From NCBI GenBank assembly GCA_018398585.1, contig JAGTTD010000009.1:8871193-8935192 (forward strand): a stretch of 64,000 nt of DNA, written 5' to 3'. The notes beneath the pieces were generated by a model. The model was given only the letters and a program-made list of their open reading frames with translations. It searched no databases and had not been told where the DNA came from. Shown here in pieces: positions 24,745-36,280 of the stretch. A program made the position numbers and the translations under genes. This DNA comes from Simmondsia chinensis. Lineage: Eukaryota > Streptophyta > Magnoliopsida > Caryophyllales > Simmondsiaceae. How positions within the stretch are numbered: the stretch's first letter is position 1; each line of letters starts with the position of its first letter.

Positions 24745-25290
24745 ATCCCGCCAACATCTGACACACCTAAGAGCCAGCTAAGTGTGACGCCTGCCACACT
24801 TAATGATGACGACGCCTCTCTTTCATAGCCGGCTTCAGACCTGGGCCCTGACCCCATCCCGAATTCCGCCATTGCTACACTTCTTGGCGTCTCCGTGGAT
24901 GCCGCCAACCATATCCCACGACAGTGGCGGATGGGAAACAACTTCTATCCACAACAACTCCACTCTCCGCTATCCCAGTGACCCCAAACTCTGAACCGCC
25001 TCCATTGTTCACAGTAAGCCCAGAGCCGCCTATTGAGTCAGATCCTGTAGTACTTTCGCAGCTACTCTCAGAATTAGAGGATGTTGTCACCACTTCAGCC
25101 AAGCTTCCACTCTCCTGCCAGCCCCTCGACTGCAGGGTACACTTCAAGGGCGACACTAACTCAAATAACCGCGCGGCTCATGTCTTGCTAAAGTTCCAAA
25201 AGTTAGTATTTGACCATGGGGAATTTTCTACATTCCGGAGTTAGCTCGGTGTCCATGACCCTTGGGGGAAAGGGTCTTTGGAGGGAAAAG
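24745..25290 (+). pseudogene. Internal remnant of the gypsy element
   Basis: Continues the gypsy interior after the solo LTR: TIPPTSDTPKSQLS in frame with the earlier gag piece, then a stop, then an 'MADGKQLLSTTTP' open stretch (24924-25244) rich in Ser, Pro and Thr. It carries no recognisable protease or polymerase motif and ends where the LTR cluster was inserted. Confidence 0.45.
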
Positions 25291-26448
25291 AAGTGTGTCA
25301 CGACCCTAGCCGTGACCTTCTACCGAACAACCCATTTTTTGCTTTTGTTATTTTGTAATATAAAAAATATAAAATTAATTAGTAAAAATCTAGTTTAAAT
25401 TAGTTTGAATTTTGAATTTTGAAATTAGGAGGGAAGGGCCCCACCAAAGCTCTATATAATCTCAAGTAAGTTGTAATTTTGACATGAAGAAAAAAAAATC
25501 AATTACAATTTCAAACTCTAATTCTCTCTTTTCCGTCCTCTCTACCGACACTCTCTTCCCTCTCTCAATCTCTAAATTCCTCTTCTTTTCCCTCACTTCT
25601 CCTCTAATTTCTCTTCTCAATCCCTTCTATTCTTCATCTAACCTCTAATATCTCATTTTAATCTCTATTCTCTTTCTCTCTAATTCTTTCTCCCCAAAAT
25701 TATCCAAGTCACGAACTGAGGTTTGTGACAAAGTGGTATCAGAGCTCGTCACCAACCCTTGGGTTTGTGAAAAAGTTTGCCACGACCCTAGCCGTGATCT
25801 TCTACCGAACAACCCATTTTTTGCTTTTGTTATTTTGTAATATAAAAAATATAAAATTAATTTGTAAAAATTTAGTTTAAATTAGTTTGAATTTTGAATT
25901 TTGAAATTTGGAGGGAAGGCCCCCCCAAAACTCTATATAATCTCATGTAAGTTGTAATTATGGCATGAAGAAAAAATAATCAAATACAATTTCAAACTCT
26001 CATTCTCTCTTTTCCCTCCTCTCTACCGACACTCTCTCCCCTCTCTCAATCTCTAAATTCCTCTTCTTTTCCCTCACTTCCCCTCTAATTTCTCTTGTCA
26101 ATCCCTTCTATTCTTTATCTAACCTCTAATCTCTCATCTTAATCTCTATTCTCTTTCTCTCTCGTTCTTTCTCCCCAAAATTATCGGAGTCACGAACTTA
26201 GGTTTGTGACAAAGTGGTATCAGAGCTCGTCACCAACCCTTGGGTTTGTGACAAAGTGGTAACAGAGCTCGTCAACAACCCTTGGGTTTGTGACAAAGTG
26301 GTACCAGAGCCATCTTCCGATCCGAAGAGGGCTTATCCTATCCATATTTTCCCCATTCGGATCAATCAAAAAAAAAAAAAAAAATCCCGCTGCATCCTGA
26401 AATTCCAAAAAAAAAAAAGAAGAAGAAGAAGAAATTATCACAGGAAGC

Positions 26449-27069
26449 ATGACGTCAACCGATCTCACCGAGACAATGGCCACCAGGGCAAACATGAGGG
26501 CGGGGATGACTGACATGAGGGCAGATATTAGGGCCCTAACCGATGCCGTTGATCGGTTAGTGAAGGCTCACGAGAGGAGGCCCGCAGCTGAGACCGTGGC
26601 ACCATCCGTGGGTGCCCATGACATCGCCGCACGTGGAGGGTCCGGGAATTATCTTGGAGCCGAAGATGGGATCCTTCTGCCACCGGGTGATGAAGAACAA
26701 GGTACAAGGGAGGGGGTTGCTATCATTGAAACGATTGAACCACCGCCTGATGAGCCACCCCTTGTTAAGCAAAACCCTGTCAAGCCAACCATTGTTGATT
26801 CACACGCAATTGAAGAACCGCACGAGTCAGAACCGGAGAAGGAAGGAAGGACAATGGAACTTCAAGGACCCCAAAGCGCTGCCATAAGTGTGAACCAAAA
26901 CAACCGGGTTTTGATTCATGTGACACCAAGAAGAGGGATGCGCATCCACCAAAGGAGGGAACCGGACCGATCAAGGAAAGGAAAAGAAAGGTTCGGGCAT
27001 GGGGACACTTTCCAAGAACAGGGGTTGGCACTAAACGCTCAACCCACGGACACCGATTTTTGCAAATGA
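26449..27069 (+). pseudogene. gag-like ORF, copy 1, in the multi-LTR element
   Basis: Starts MTSTDLTETMATRANMRAG and continues with a predicted coiled-coil-like stretch (DIRALTDAVDRLVKAHERRP), then Pro/Glu-rich sequence. It is the N-terminal part of a gag polyprotein without the core capsid or zinc-knuckle motifs. A one-base difference from copy 2 near 26890 changes its C-terminal frame. No pol genes follow, so the element relied on another for transposition. Confidence 0.6.
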
Positions 27070-27786
27070 ACCTTGAGGACGAGAATTATCCCTACGACCC
27101 GGGAGGAACCGAAGGCTGGAGGTTGCACGCACAACGCATGCTTGAGGACAAGGATGTTTTCAAGGGGAAGGGTTTGTCACGACCCTAGCCGTGACCTTCT
27201 ACCGAACAACCCATTTTTTGCTTTTGTTATTTTATAATATAAAAAATATAAAATTAATTAGTAAAAATTTAGTTTAATTAGTTTGAATTTTGAATTTTGA
27301 AATTCGGAGGGAAGGGCCCCCCAAAGCTCTATATAATCTCATGTAAGTTGTAATTTTAGCATGAAAAAAAAAATCAAATACAATTTCAAACTCTCATTCT
27401 CTCTTTTCCCTCCTCTCTTCCGACACTCTCTTCCCTCTCTCAATCTCTAAATTCCTCTTCTTTTCCCTCACTTCTCCTCTAATTTCTCTTCTCAATCCCT
27501 TCTATTTTTCATCTAACATCTAATCTCTCATCTTAATCTCTATTCTCTTTCTCCCTCGTTCTTTCTCCCCAAAATTATCCGAGTCACGAACTTAGGTTTG
27601 TGACAAAGTGGTATCAGAGCTCGTCACCAACCCTTGGGTTTGTGACAAAGTTTGTCACGACCCTAGTCGTGACCTTCTACTGAACAACCCATTTTTTGCT
27701 TTTGTTATTTCGTAATATAAAAAATATAAAATTAATTAGTAAAAATTTAGTTTAAATTAGTTTGAATTTTAAATTTTGAAATTAGG

Positions 27787-27814
27787 GCCCCCCCCCCCCC
27801 CCCCCCCCCCCCCC
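27787..27814. repeat. Poly-C run in LTR copy 4
   Basis: A C-run of about 28 bases replaces the 'aggagggaagggcccccc' stretch found in the other LTR copies. Length here is prone to sequencing or assembly error. Confidence 0.85.
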
Positions 27815-28274
27815 TTCTCTCAAAGCTCTATATAATCTCATGTAAGTTGTAATTTTGACATGAAGAAAAAAAAAATCAAATACAATTTCAAACTCTCATT
27901 CTCTCTTTTCCCTCCTCTCTACCGACACTCTCTTCCCTCTCTCAATCTCTAAATTCCGCTTCTTTTCCCTCACTTCTCCTCTAATTTCTCTTCTCAATCC
28001 CTTCTATTGTTCATCTAACCTCTAATCTCTCATCTTAATCTCTATTCTCTTTCTCTCTCGTTCTTTCTCCCCAAAATTATCCGAGTCACGAACTTAGGTT
28101 TGTGACAAAGTGGTATCAGAGCTCGTCACCAACCCTTGGGTTTGTGACAAAGTGGTATCAGAGCCATCTTCCGATCCGAAGAGGGCTTATCCTATCCATA
28201 TTTTCCCCATTCGGTTAAACCAAATCAATTAAAAAAAAAAAAAATCCCGCTGCATCCTGAAATTCCAAAAAAAA

Positions 28275-28305
<31 letters not shown>

Positions 28306-28319
28306 TTATCACAGGAAGC

Positions 28320-29051
28320 ATGACGTCAACCGATCTCACCGAGACAATGGCCACCATGGCAAACATGAGGGCGGAGATGGCTGACATGAGGGTAGATATT
28401 AGGGCCCTAACCGATGCCGTTGACCGGTTAGTCAAGGCTCACGAGAGGAGGCCCAAAGCTGAGACCGTGGCACCATCCGTGGGTGCCCATGATATCGCCG
28501 CACCCGGAGGGTCCGGGAATAATCTTGGAGCCGAAGATGGGATCCTTCCGCCACCCGGTGATGGAGAACAAGGTACAAGGGAGGAGGTTGCTATCATTGA
28601 ACCACTGCCTGATGAACCACGCCTTGTTAAGCAAAACCCTGTCAAGCCAACCATTGTTGATTCACACGCAATTGAAGAACCGCACGAGTCAGAACCGGAG
28701 AAGGAAGGAAGGACAATGGAACTTCAAGGACCCCAAAGCGCTACCATAAGTTGTGAACCAAAACAACCAGGTTTTGATTCATGTGACACCAAGAAGAGGG
28801 ATGCGCATCCACCAAAGGAGGGAACAGGACCGATCAGGGAAAGGAAAAGACAGGTTCAGGCATGGGGACACTTTCCAAGAACAGGGGTTGGCACTAAACG
28901 CTCAACCCACGGACACCAATTTTTGCAAATGAACCTTGAGGACGAGAATTATCCCTACGACCCGGGAGGAGCCGAAGGCTGGAGGTTGCACGCACAACTC
29001 ATCCTTGAGGACAAGGATGTTTTCAAGGGGAAGGGTTTGTCACGACCCTAG
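28320..29051 (+). CDS. gag-like ORF, copy 2, in the multi-LTR element
   Basis: A near-duplicate of the ORF at 26449, but open for 243 residues. After GPQSATIS it continues CEPKQPGFDSCDTKKRD and MNLEDENYPYDPGG, then reaches the 3' LTR. Cys pairs are present, but no standard CCHC knuckle. The conserved heptad-like N-terminus suggests a self-associating structural protein. It is an element gene with no known host role. Confidence 0.55.
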   Translation: MTSTDLTETMATMANMRAEMADMRVDIRALTDAVDRLVKAHERRPKAETVAPSVGAHDIAAPGGSGNNLGAEDGILPPPGDGEQGTREEVAIIEPLPDEPRLVKQNPVKPTIVDSHAIEEPHESEPEKEGRTMELQGPQSATISCEPKQPGFDSCDTKKRDAHPPKEGTGPIRERKRQVQAWGHFPRTGVGTKRSTHGHQFLQMNLEDENYPYDPGGAEGWRLHAQLILEDKDVFKGKGLSRP

Positions 29052-29638
29052 CCGTGACCTTCTACCGAACAACCCATTTTTTGCTTTTGTTATTTTGTAA
29101 TATAAAAAATATAAAATTAATTAGTAAAAATTTAGTTTAAATTAGTTTGAATTTTAAATTTTGAAATTAGGAGGGAAGGGCCCCCCCAAAGCACTATATA
29201 ATCTCATGTAAGTTGTAATTTTGGCATGAAGAAAAAAAAATCATATACAATTTCAAACTCTCATTCTCTCTTTTCCCTCCTCTCTACCGACACTCTCTTC
29301 CCTCTCTCAATCTCTAAATTCCTCTTCTTTTCCCTCACTTCTCCTCTAATTACTCTTCTCAATCCCTTCTATTCTTCATCTAACCTCTAATCTCTCATCT
29401 TAATCTCTATTCTGTTTCTCTCTCGTTCTTTCTCCCCAAAATTATCCGAGTCACGAACTTAGGTTTGTGACAAAGTGGTATCAGAGTTCGTCACCAACCC
29501 TTGGGTTTGTGACAAAGTGATACGAGCCAAAGTTGGATTTGGCATACCGAAGGACGCAATCCCATTAGTCCCCACCAGCCCAAATAGCTATCTTACTCTC
29601 GAACCTTGAGGACGAGGATAGTTTCAAGGGGGAAGTAT

Positions 29639-30137
29639 TGATACAATACAAGTATTGCCCAGCCGCCAAGAGGCCCTTCCCAGTCTATCGCCATCCAAAT
29701 CTCCAGTACCGCCAATATCTTCGCTTCCATTACTGCCAGTGCCTATCGCGTCATCCCTTCTGCCAATCCCCTATACATGGCGTCATTACAACACACGCAT
29801 AACCACTGCCAGGACCTCATTAGCGCCTTCCTTCCCTGCTCGCCTGTTAGCCATGTCTCGGCACTGCTATCAGCAACCTCCTTCCAGAACCTTCTATGGC
29901 ATGCCACCTCATCTTAGATATTTCGTTGATATTTTAGGATGTTTTCTCTATAAATAAAGAGTTAGAAATTAGGGCTAGATATATTGAAAATGTAATGTGT
30001 GTTTCTCTCTTTCTCCCCCCTATTTCCCTCTAGTTTCTCCCCCCTTCTTATGTAAAATCCTCCATTATCTAAGATAGATTATCAATATAATACTATTAGC
30101 TTGTGATTTCAGTCGATTTATATTTTGTATTGTATCA
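29639..30137 (+). repeat. 3' LTR of the gypsy element
   Basis: TGATACAATACAAG ... TTTTGTATTGTATCA, collinear with 21033-21530 over its whole length with scattered substitutions. The SINE tail follows directly. Confidence 0.85.
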
Positions 30138-30175
30138 AATACAGTCCCTCATTATAAAAAAAAAAAAAAGAGGTC
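30138..30175 (+). mobile_element. 3' tail of the SINE split by the gypsy element
   Basis: 'aatac' (target duplication), then 'agtccctcattata' and an A-tail. It corresponds to 'taatccctcgttacca' plus A-tail of the intact SINE at 38327-38505. It completes the 5' part at 20885-21032. Confidence 0.7.
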
Positions 30176-30180
30176 ATAAA

Positions 30181-30344
30181 TATTAGACTATATTCTAGAA
30201 CATTCCTAGGGTTTTGCAGTTTACTCTTTTGCCCTTTGACTTATGTAACCCTAGGGGTATTTTCAGTCTTTTGGTTCTTGATGTTTGCCTATATATTGAG
30301 GCCTCCTATGTACTTTTTCATTCATTCGAATATAATTATTCACA
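30181..30344 (+). repeat. 5' LTR of the copia element
   Basis: 164 bp with a TATA-like 'ctatatattgagg' at about 30289. It ends at CACA just before the Met-tRNA primer site. Confidence 0.9.
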
Positions 30345-30591
30345 TGGTATCAGAGCAATTACTCTGATTCCCTTTTTTTTTCCCTTCTGCTGTTCTTTTC
30401 TTTTCTTTTCTTTTGTTGTTTGTCGGTTTTATTTTTTTTTTCTTCTCTTTTTATGCTATTGAAGTGTTGAATTCTCTAGTAAGTTACTCCTTTTACTGTT
30501 TTTTTTTTCTCGTTCTTTTTCATAATTTATTTGAGTAATAACTTCTAATCCGAATCGATCCTACGCTAATGCCCTAACCTCCCTCCCCTCC

Positions 30592-30612
30592 TCCCCCCCC
30601 CCCCCCCCCCCC
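30592..30612. repeat. Poly-C run in the copia leader
   Basis: About 20 consecutive Cs upstream of gag. Its length may shift the apparent frame of the Pro/Thr-rich open stretch at 30625-31023. Confidence 0.8.
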
Positions 30613-31019
30613 ACCGGCGCCCACTTGGTGGCAGAGCCCAGCCCTCCCCATGTCGGTACTTTACCCACCACCGCAGCTCCTAGCCCACCGCGGGTGGTGA
30701 CCGACACCTCCATTGTCGGAACCACCACCACCGGTGTTTCTTTCTCTCGGTCGGTGGATGCCAGTGTCGCCATGTTTTGTACTCTACCACCACTTGGAAG
30801 GTCATTGTCGAACCCGACACTTAATCTGGGCATCCCGTCATTGTCAAACCCTTTTTCTGCCTTCTCTGCACCCTCGGTCGGTACTGGTTTCGCCGGACCC
30901 ACCCTGTCCGGTGGATTCCGGCCAGCCGATGGTGGTGGCTTTGCCCCGGCACTCTTCCCCACCCTCTCTCATGTCGGTGGGGATGCCGGTGTGGCGCTGT
31001 CCGCCGCCCTCCCCCTTCC

Positions 31020-34000
31020 CTAAACCCTAATTACTTAAATACAAATTACTTCAACCCTAATATCTATAACCATCCCGCTTCTCCAATTGTTCTTCCTTTA
31101 TCCAATATCACTAGCATTGTCACAATTAAACTCGAATCAACTTCTGATTATCCCCCGTGGAAAGAACAATTTAACATGTTACTACTTGCACACCAATTAT
31201 TAGGGTTTATTGATGGATCTTACCCCTGTCCCCCCACTCAAATAACTCTCCCCACAGGATCGACTTATTCTAATCCGGATTACATTACATGGCTATGCAC
31301 AGATCAGAGTCTCCGATCTTGCATAGCTGCCACTCTCTCCCGCTCCCTTATTAATGATATTGTCCGCTATCCAACTTCCAAAGACATGTGGGATGCCTTG
31401 GCTAAGCGTTTTCGGGATCACTCCATGGCTAAGGAGTATGACCTCCGAACTCAACTCATAACCCTACGTAAAGATGGCAAAACCATGGATGCCTACCTTT
31501 CTAAACTTAAATTAATTGCCGATGATTTAGCTGCCATTGACTCGCCTGTGTTTGCTAGAAAATTCCAACACTTTGCTATTCATGGGTTACCCCCTGAATA
31601 TGCAGCTTTTGCAACTTTTACCCGACAAACTTCAAAATTGTATTCTTATGATGCGTTAAAATCTGCTTTACTTAACGAGGAAGGTGCCCTCAACCGTAAC
31701 AATGACCGTACCAACCCGGACCCCGCCCATGCCATGGTTGCTTCCGGGAAACCCCCCCAACCGAACCACACGAACGGTGGCCGCGGCCGTGGTCGTGGTC
31801 GGAAGGGGAAAGGGGGCCGCGAGGGCCGCGGTGGCAAGCCACCCCATACAGGCCCACCGTACGGGTCCCACCCCGGGGCGCCATCCTCTAGTGCTCCTTA
31901 TTCTGTTCGACCTTCGTTCGGTCCCCCCTTCCACTCTAATGCAGGTGTGCTCGGCCCCGCTCCCCAATTTTGTCGGATCTATTCACAAACTGGTCATACT
32001 GCCATTACCTGTCCTCATCGCTTCGACAACTCCTCGTTCCCGGACCCCAGCCAATCCTTCGCTGCCATGACGATGGGGGAACCACATGACTACAACTGGT
32101 ATCCTAACTCGGGTGCTTCCAACCGTATGACGCCGAACCCAGGTATCCTCTATAACCTACTTCCTTATTCTGGTCATAAAGGTGTTCTTGTTGGGAATGG
32201 GGCCTTATTGCCTGTAACACATGTGGGCTCTACTACAATACCTAAAACACCCCTTCTTTTGAACAATGTTATGCTCGTCCCTAATTTAACTCACAACCTT
32301 CTGTCGATTAAACAATTATGTCGTGAAAATAAATGTCGAGTTGAATTTGACTCAAATTCTTTTTGTGTTAAGGACCGAGCTACGGGGACACCGCTTCTAC
32401 AAGTGCCCAGTAATGGACCACTTTATAACTTCTCACCGCATGATATTGGGCTCCTTGCACAGGTCACTCACGGCGCATTATGGCATCAGCGACTAGGGTA
32501 TCTAGGCAACTCTGTTCTTGATACTTTGTGTAAACAACATTTTTGTCCTTCTATTAAGTTTCTAGATAAATGTTCCTCATGTTGTTTGGGTAAATCTAGA
32601 AAACTGCCTTTTGAGCGTGTGCTACATAATACTACTATGCCTTTGCAACTTATACATTCTGATGTTTGGCAATCACTTGTCTCTTCTAATTCCGCATTTA
32701 AATACTATGTTCTATTTGTTGATGATTTTTCCCGCTTTACATGGCTCTATCCGATGCGACGCAAATTTGAAGTTTATGACATATTCACCGGTTTCAAAAA
32801 TTTAGTTGAAAACCAATTTAATCTGAAAATTAAAGTTTTCCAAAGTGATGGTGGGGGTGAATTCGATCATCGGCGCATGAATGCGCTATACCGGGATGCT
32901 GGAATTCACTTTCAACTATCTTGTCCTGATACCCTCGAACAAAATGGGGCGACGGAACGTAAGCATCGACATCTATCTGAAATGGCACGGACTCTCTTAA
33001 TTCACTCAAAACTTCCCTATGAATTTTGGGATGACGCTTTTTGCACGGCATGTTTTATAATAAATCGTCTCCCTACACCAAAACTTTCTAACTTCTCTCC
33101 CTTTCAAAAACTCTTTCATACCAACCCAGATTATAATCGTTTTAGAGTCTTTGGGTGTGTCTGTTATCCCAACATCACATCCCGTGCCCCTCATAAATTA
33201 TCCCCTCGCTCCGCTCCATGCATTTTTCTCGGGTATGCGGCTCGATATAAAGGTTACCGGTGTTTTAATGTCTTAAATAAACGAATGTATGTTAGTAGGC
33301 ATGTAGTCTTTGATGAATCTAGATTCCCTTATCCTGAACTTGTTAGCCCTGATGTGCCCAAAACTGATGCTTCCCATAATGCACCATTGGTAATTTGCAC
33401 TTCCCCTTCCCCAGGTGTTGCATCGGGGCCTCCGGTTCCGGCCCAATCCGCCACAGCACCTCCTGATCGTGGGCTACCCCAACTGGTGCCTGCGGTGCCT
33501 CGCGTCCCTTCTAGTGTCGGTACCCCCGGCCCGACTGCCTGCGCAGTCCCCGCCCGCGCTACCCGACGCCGCTCCCTCCTCCCCTCCCGGGTCTCCGGCC
33601 CTAGTATCCAGTGACGATATTCCTTCGTCACCTATTCCGAGTGTCGAGTCCGACCCTAGTCCCGTGTCTGACCCACCACCTTCCCCTACTCATAATGTGC
33701 ATCCCATGCGTACTAGGCTTAAGGATGGGATCCATAAAACTCGGTACCCACTTTCCCTATCATCTATTACGGTAATTCAAGAGCCCACTTGTTACTCGCA
33801 GGCCACTAAAAATCGCCAATGGCAGCAAGCCATGGCGGATGAATTTGATGCCTTACTTCTTAACAACACTTGGGATCTTGTCCCACATGACTACTCGAAA
33901 AACCTTGTAGGTAGTACTTGAAAATATAAAGTGAAGTATAAAGCAAATGGCTCGGTCGAACGGTTCAAAGCCCGCCTCGTTGCTCAAGGCGTTCATCAAC

Positions 34001-35315
34001 GTGAAGGCCTTGATTATGAGGAGACTTTTAGCCCTGTTGTTAAACCGACCACCATACACTTTATACTTACACTTGTTGTAACCTACAACTGGCCTATACA
34101 GCAGTTGGACGTTAAAAATGCATTCCTACATGGTCACCTTAAGGAAGAAGTTTATATGAAACAACCACAAGGCTTCATACATCCAAAGTTTCCTACTCAT
34201 GTATGTCGCCTTCGGAAAGCGTTGTATGGGTTGAAGCAGGCTCCTCGCGCATGGTTCCAACGGTTCAGTACGTTTCTCCTTAGTCTTGGCTTCGTCTGTT
34301 GTCGGGCTGATCCTTCACTATTCATCCATAAAACACGTTCTCATCTGACCTGTCTCCTTCTCTATGTTGATGACATTATCCTCACTGGGTCTGACCACTC
34401 GCACCTCACGTCTCTCATCCAGTCCCTCTCGACCCAATTTGCAATGAAAGACCTTGGCCCGTTACACTTCTTTCTCGGTATTCAGGCCACCTGCAATTCT
34501 AGTGGGCTCTTTCCCTCCCAACACAAATACACTGTGGACCTTCTCACCAAACTTGGTCTCTGTGATGTCAAATCGGTCAAAACCCCCCTACCCACCCGAG
34601 CACATCTCTCTTTGAGTGACGGGGACCTGCTTGAGGACCCTACTGAGTATAGGAGCGCAGTGGGTGCCTTGCAGTACCTCACTATGACCCGTCCTGACAT
34701 ATGCTATGCTCTCAACCTGGTCTCCCAGTTTATGCATGCTCCCCGTGATCCCCACTGGCAGGCTGTGAAGCATATTCTACGGTATCTCAAATCCACCCCT
34801 GATCATGGTCTCCTTCTACAACCTGCTCGCACTCTCACTATCACAGCCTTCGCAGATGCTGACTGGGGTGGTTGCCCTAACACTCGTCGCTCTACCACTG
34901 GTTATGCCGTCTACCTTGGACCAAACCTCATTTCCTGGAGAGCCAAAAAGCATATAACCGTTTCCAAAAGTACGACTGAATTTGAGTATCGGGCTGTGGC
35001 TCAGGCTGTTGCTGAAAGTGACTGGCTTCGGTACATCATGCGCGACCTGGCTATCCGACACCCAGGACCTATCATCGTCTACTGTGACAATGTTTCTGCC
35101 TCTTATCTTCTGCTAACCAGGTGTCCAACGATCGTAGCAAGCACGTGGATGTTGACTTTCACTATGTTCGGGAGAAAGTCCTCAAGGGTGACCTTCAAGT
35201 TCCCTACATTCCCCCCACAAAGCAGGTGGCTGATATTCTCACCAAGGGTCTTGCGGCTGATCGCTTCTTTCAACACAAGGCCAATCTTCCCGTGCTATCA
35301 CCCCGCTCAGATTGA
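31020..35315 (+). pseudogene. copia gag-pol polyprotein, disrupted
   Basis: The frame is open from at least 31020 (TIKLESTSDYPPWKEQF) with the first ATG at 31176. In order: gag; a basic Gly/Arg region; a knuckle reading CRIYSQTGHTAITC, with the second Cys replaced by Tyr; protease site NSGA instead of DSGA; integrase zinc region HQRLGY..CSSCC with the second His replaced by Tyr; integrase core with SDVWQS, QSDGGGEF and NGATERKH. A frameshift between 33415 and 33614, a TGA at 33919-33921 (Trp expected) and a second frameshift near 35115 break it. RT shows YVDDIILTGSD. RNase H has DADWGG and the 'VADILTKGL' C-terminus. The protease and zinc-site changes suggest loss of function beyond the frame breaks. 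Confidence 0.88.
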
Positions 35316-35322
35316 GGGGGCC

Positions 35323-35486
35323 TATTAAACTATATTCTAGAACATTCCTAGGGTTTTGCAGTTTACTTTTTTGCCCTTTGACTTATGTAACCCTAAGGGT
35401 ATTTTCAGTCTTTTGGTTCTTGATGTTTGCCTATATATTGAGGCCTCCCATATACTCTTTCATTCATTCAAATATAATTATTCACA
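35323..35486 (+). repeat. 3' LTR of the copia element
   Basis: 164 bp, collinear with the 5' LTR. The scattered differences (mostly transitions, about 4%) indicate an old but not ancient insertion. Confidence 0.9.
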
Positions 35487-35689
35487 ATAAATATGAGATG
35501 GGATTTATGAGTCGAAAGAATGTTTCATTCAGTGGGACTCTTCTGCGCATAAAATTCAGGGCGCCAAGAATTGTCCATCATCCTGTGTCATGTTGTTCTT
35601 TGCTTCCATTCACAATAAATTTGTAAGGTTCGATTTCATTTAATTATTTAGGTAATTGTTATTAAAAGAGTGAAAAATAATATTATTAG

Positions 35690-35813
35690 CCAAAGCCCTC
35701 CTGGCCCAAATGGTTGGGTAGGCGTTTGCCACCCACGGGATCTAGTGTTCGAGGCCCGGCATCCCCCCTGTCCCTGCCTTTAAGGCATTTGTATTGTTCA
35801 AAAAAAAAAAATA
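35690..35813 (+). mobile_element. tRNA-derived SINE
   Basis: 'tggcccaaatggttgggtaggcg' resembles a pol III A box and 'tctagtgttcgaggcccgg' a B box, followed by a short body and an A-tail. Flanks contain similar 'aatattatta' and 'aatattatca' words, a possible imperfect target duplication. Confidence 0.65.
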
Positions 35814-36280
35814 TTATCACAATAATAATATAATGTATAAAAAATAATAGCTATAAAATTATCTTAGAAATAACAATATTATTATGGTAATAATGATTTT
35901 ACCATGTCAATAATATTACCTATTTTATTACATTTTTTAATTAAAAGTAAAAGTTTGAAAGTATTTTATTTCATGGTTTTGATTTCTTGTTTTAATTTCT
36001 ACCTAGAATAGTAGAAACTAAAAGTAGTAATTTAAAAGTAAGAAAATAATCTTTCTTAAAATCTGACTTTTTGTTTCTAAAAATAAAATTGTAAACAGAA
36101 AATAATAACAAAGAGACCTGAAATGAATATGTATAAACTGCATCCTTGAGCTTTCTTGGGTGTCTTTGTAGTTAAAATCCTCATCTTTTTCGACTATGTC
36201 CTAAATTCGAAGTACACGAACCTCCTTTTCAAATATTATATAATTATAATCTCATTACTGATGTTAAAAGAAGGGTTCAT

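Larger units (their letters stand above)
25296..29514 (+). mobile_element. Tandem multi-LTR array of a non-autonomous LTR retrotransposon
   Basis: Five LTR copies, TGTCACGACCCTAG ... GGTTTGTGACA, lie at 25296-25730, 25778-26211, 27175-27604, 27653-28107 and 29038-29472. They are separated alternately by about 50 bp (primer-site region only) and about 940 bp (gag-like interior). The whole array is flanked by AAGTG (25291-25295 and 29515-29519), so it entered as one insertion or grew after one insertion. Primer-binding-like 'aagtggtatcagagc' follows each LTR, and 'tttcaaggggaagggt' precedes LTRs 3 and 5. The unit 'LTR-short-LTR-long' of about 1.87 kb is itself duplicated. Confidence 0.85.
21033..30137 (+). 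mobile_element. Ty3/gypsy-type LTR element with internal deletion, host of nested insertions
   Basis: The LTRs are 21033-21530 and 29639-30137 (498 and 499 bp), both TG..CA and matching closely throughout. A primer-binding-like ATTGGTATCAGAG follows the left LTR, and a purine tract 'aagggggaag' precedes the right one. Flanks are aatcc and aatac, a 5-bp duplication with one mismatch. Between the LTRs are a (CAT/CAG)-rich leader, gag remnants, and 'cttgaggacgagga' near the 3' end, typical of gypsy elements. No pol domains remain. Two other elements inserted into it (22521-24739 and 25296-29514). It landed inside a SINE. Confidence 0.85.
30181..35486 (+). mobile_element. Ty1/copia retrotransposon with 164-bp LTRs
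   Basis: LTRs 30181-30344 and 35323-35486 are the same length with about seven differences. Both start TATTA(G/A)ACTATATTC and end ATTATTCACA, which is unusual because LTRs normally begin TG. The direct repeat ATAAA flanks both ends (30176-30180 and 35487-35491). The primer site TGGTATCAGAGC (30345-30356) fits initiator Met-tRNA, and the polypurine tract GAGGGGG lies at 35314-35320. Gene order gag-protease-integrase-RT-RNase H defines Ty1/copia. The polyprotein is broken, so the copy cannot be autonomous. Confidence 0.93.
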
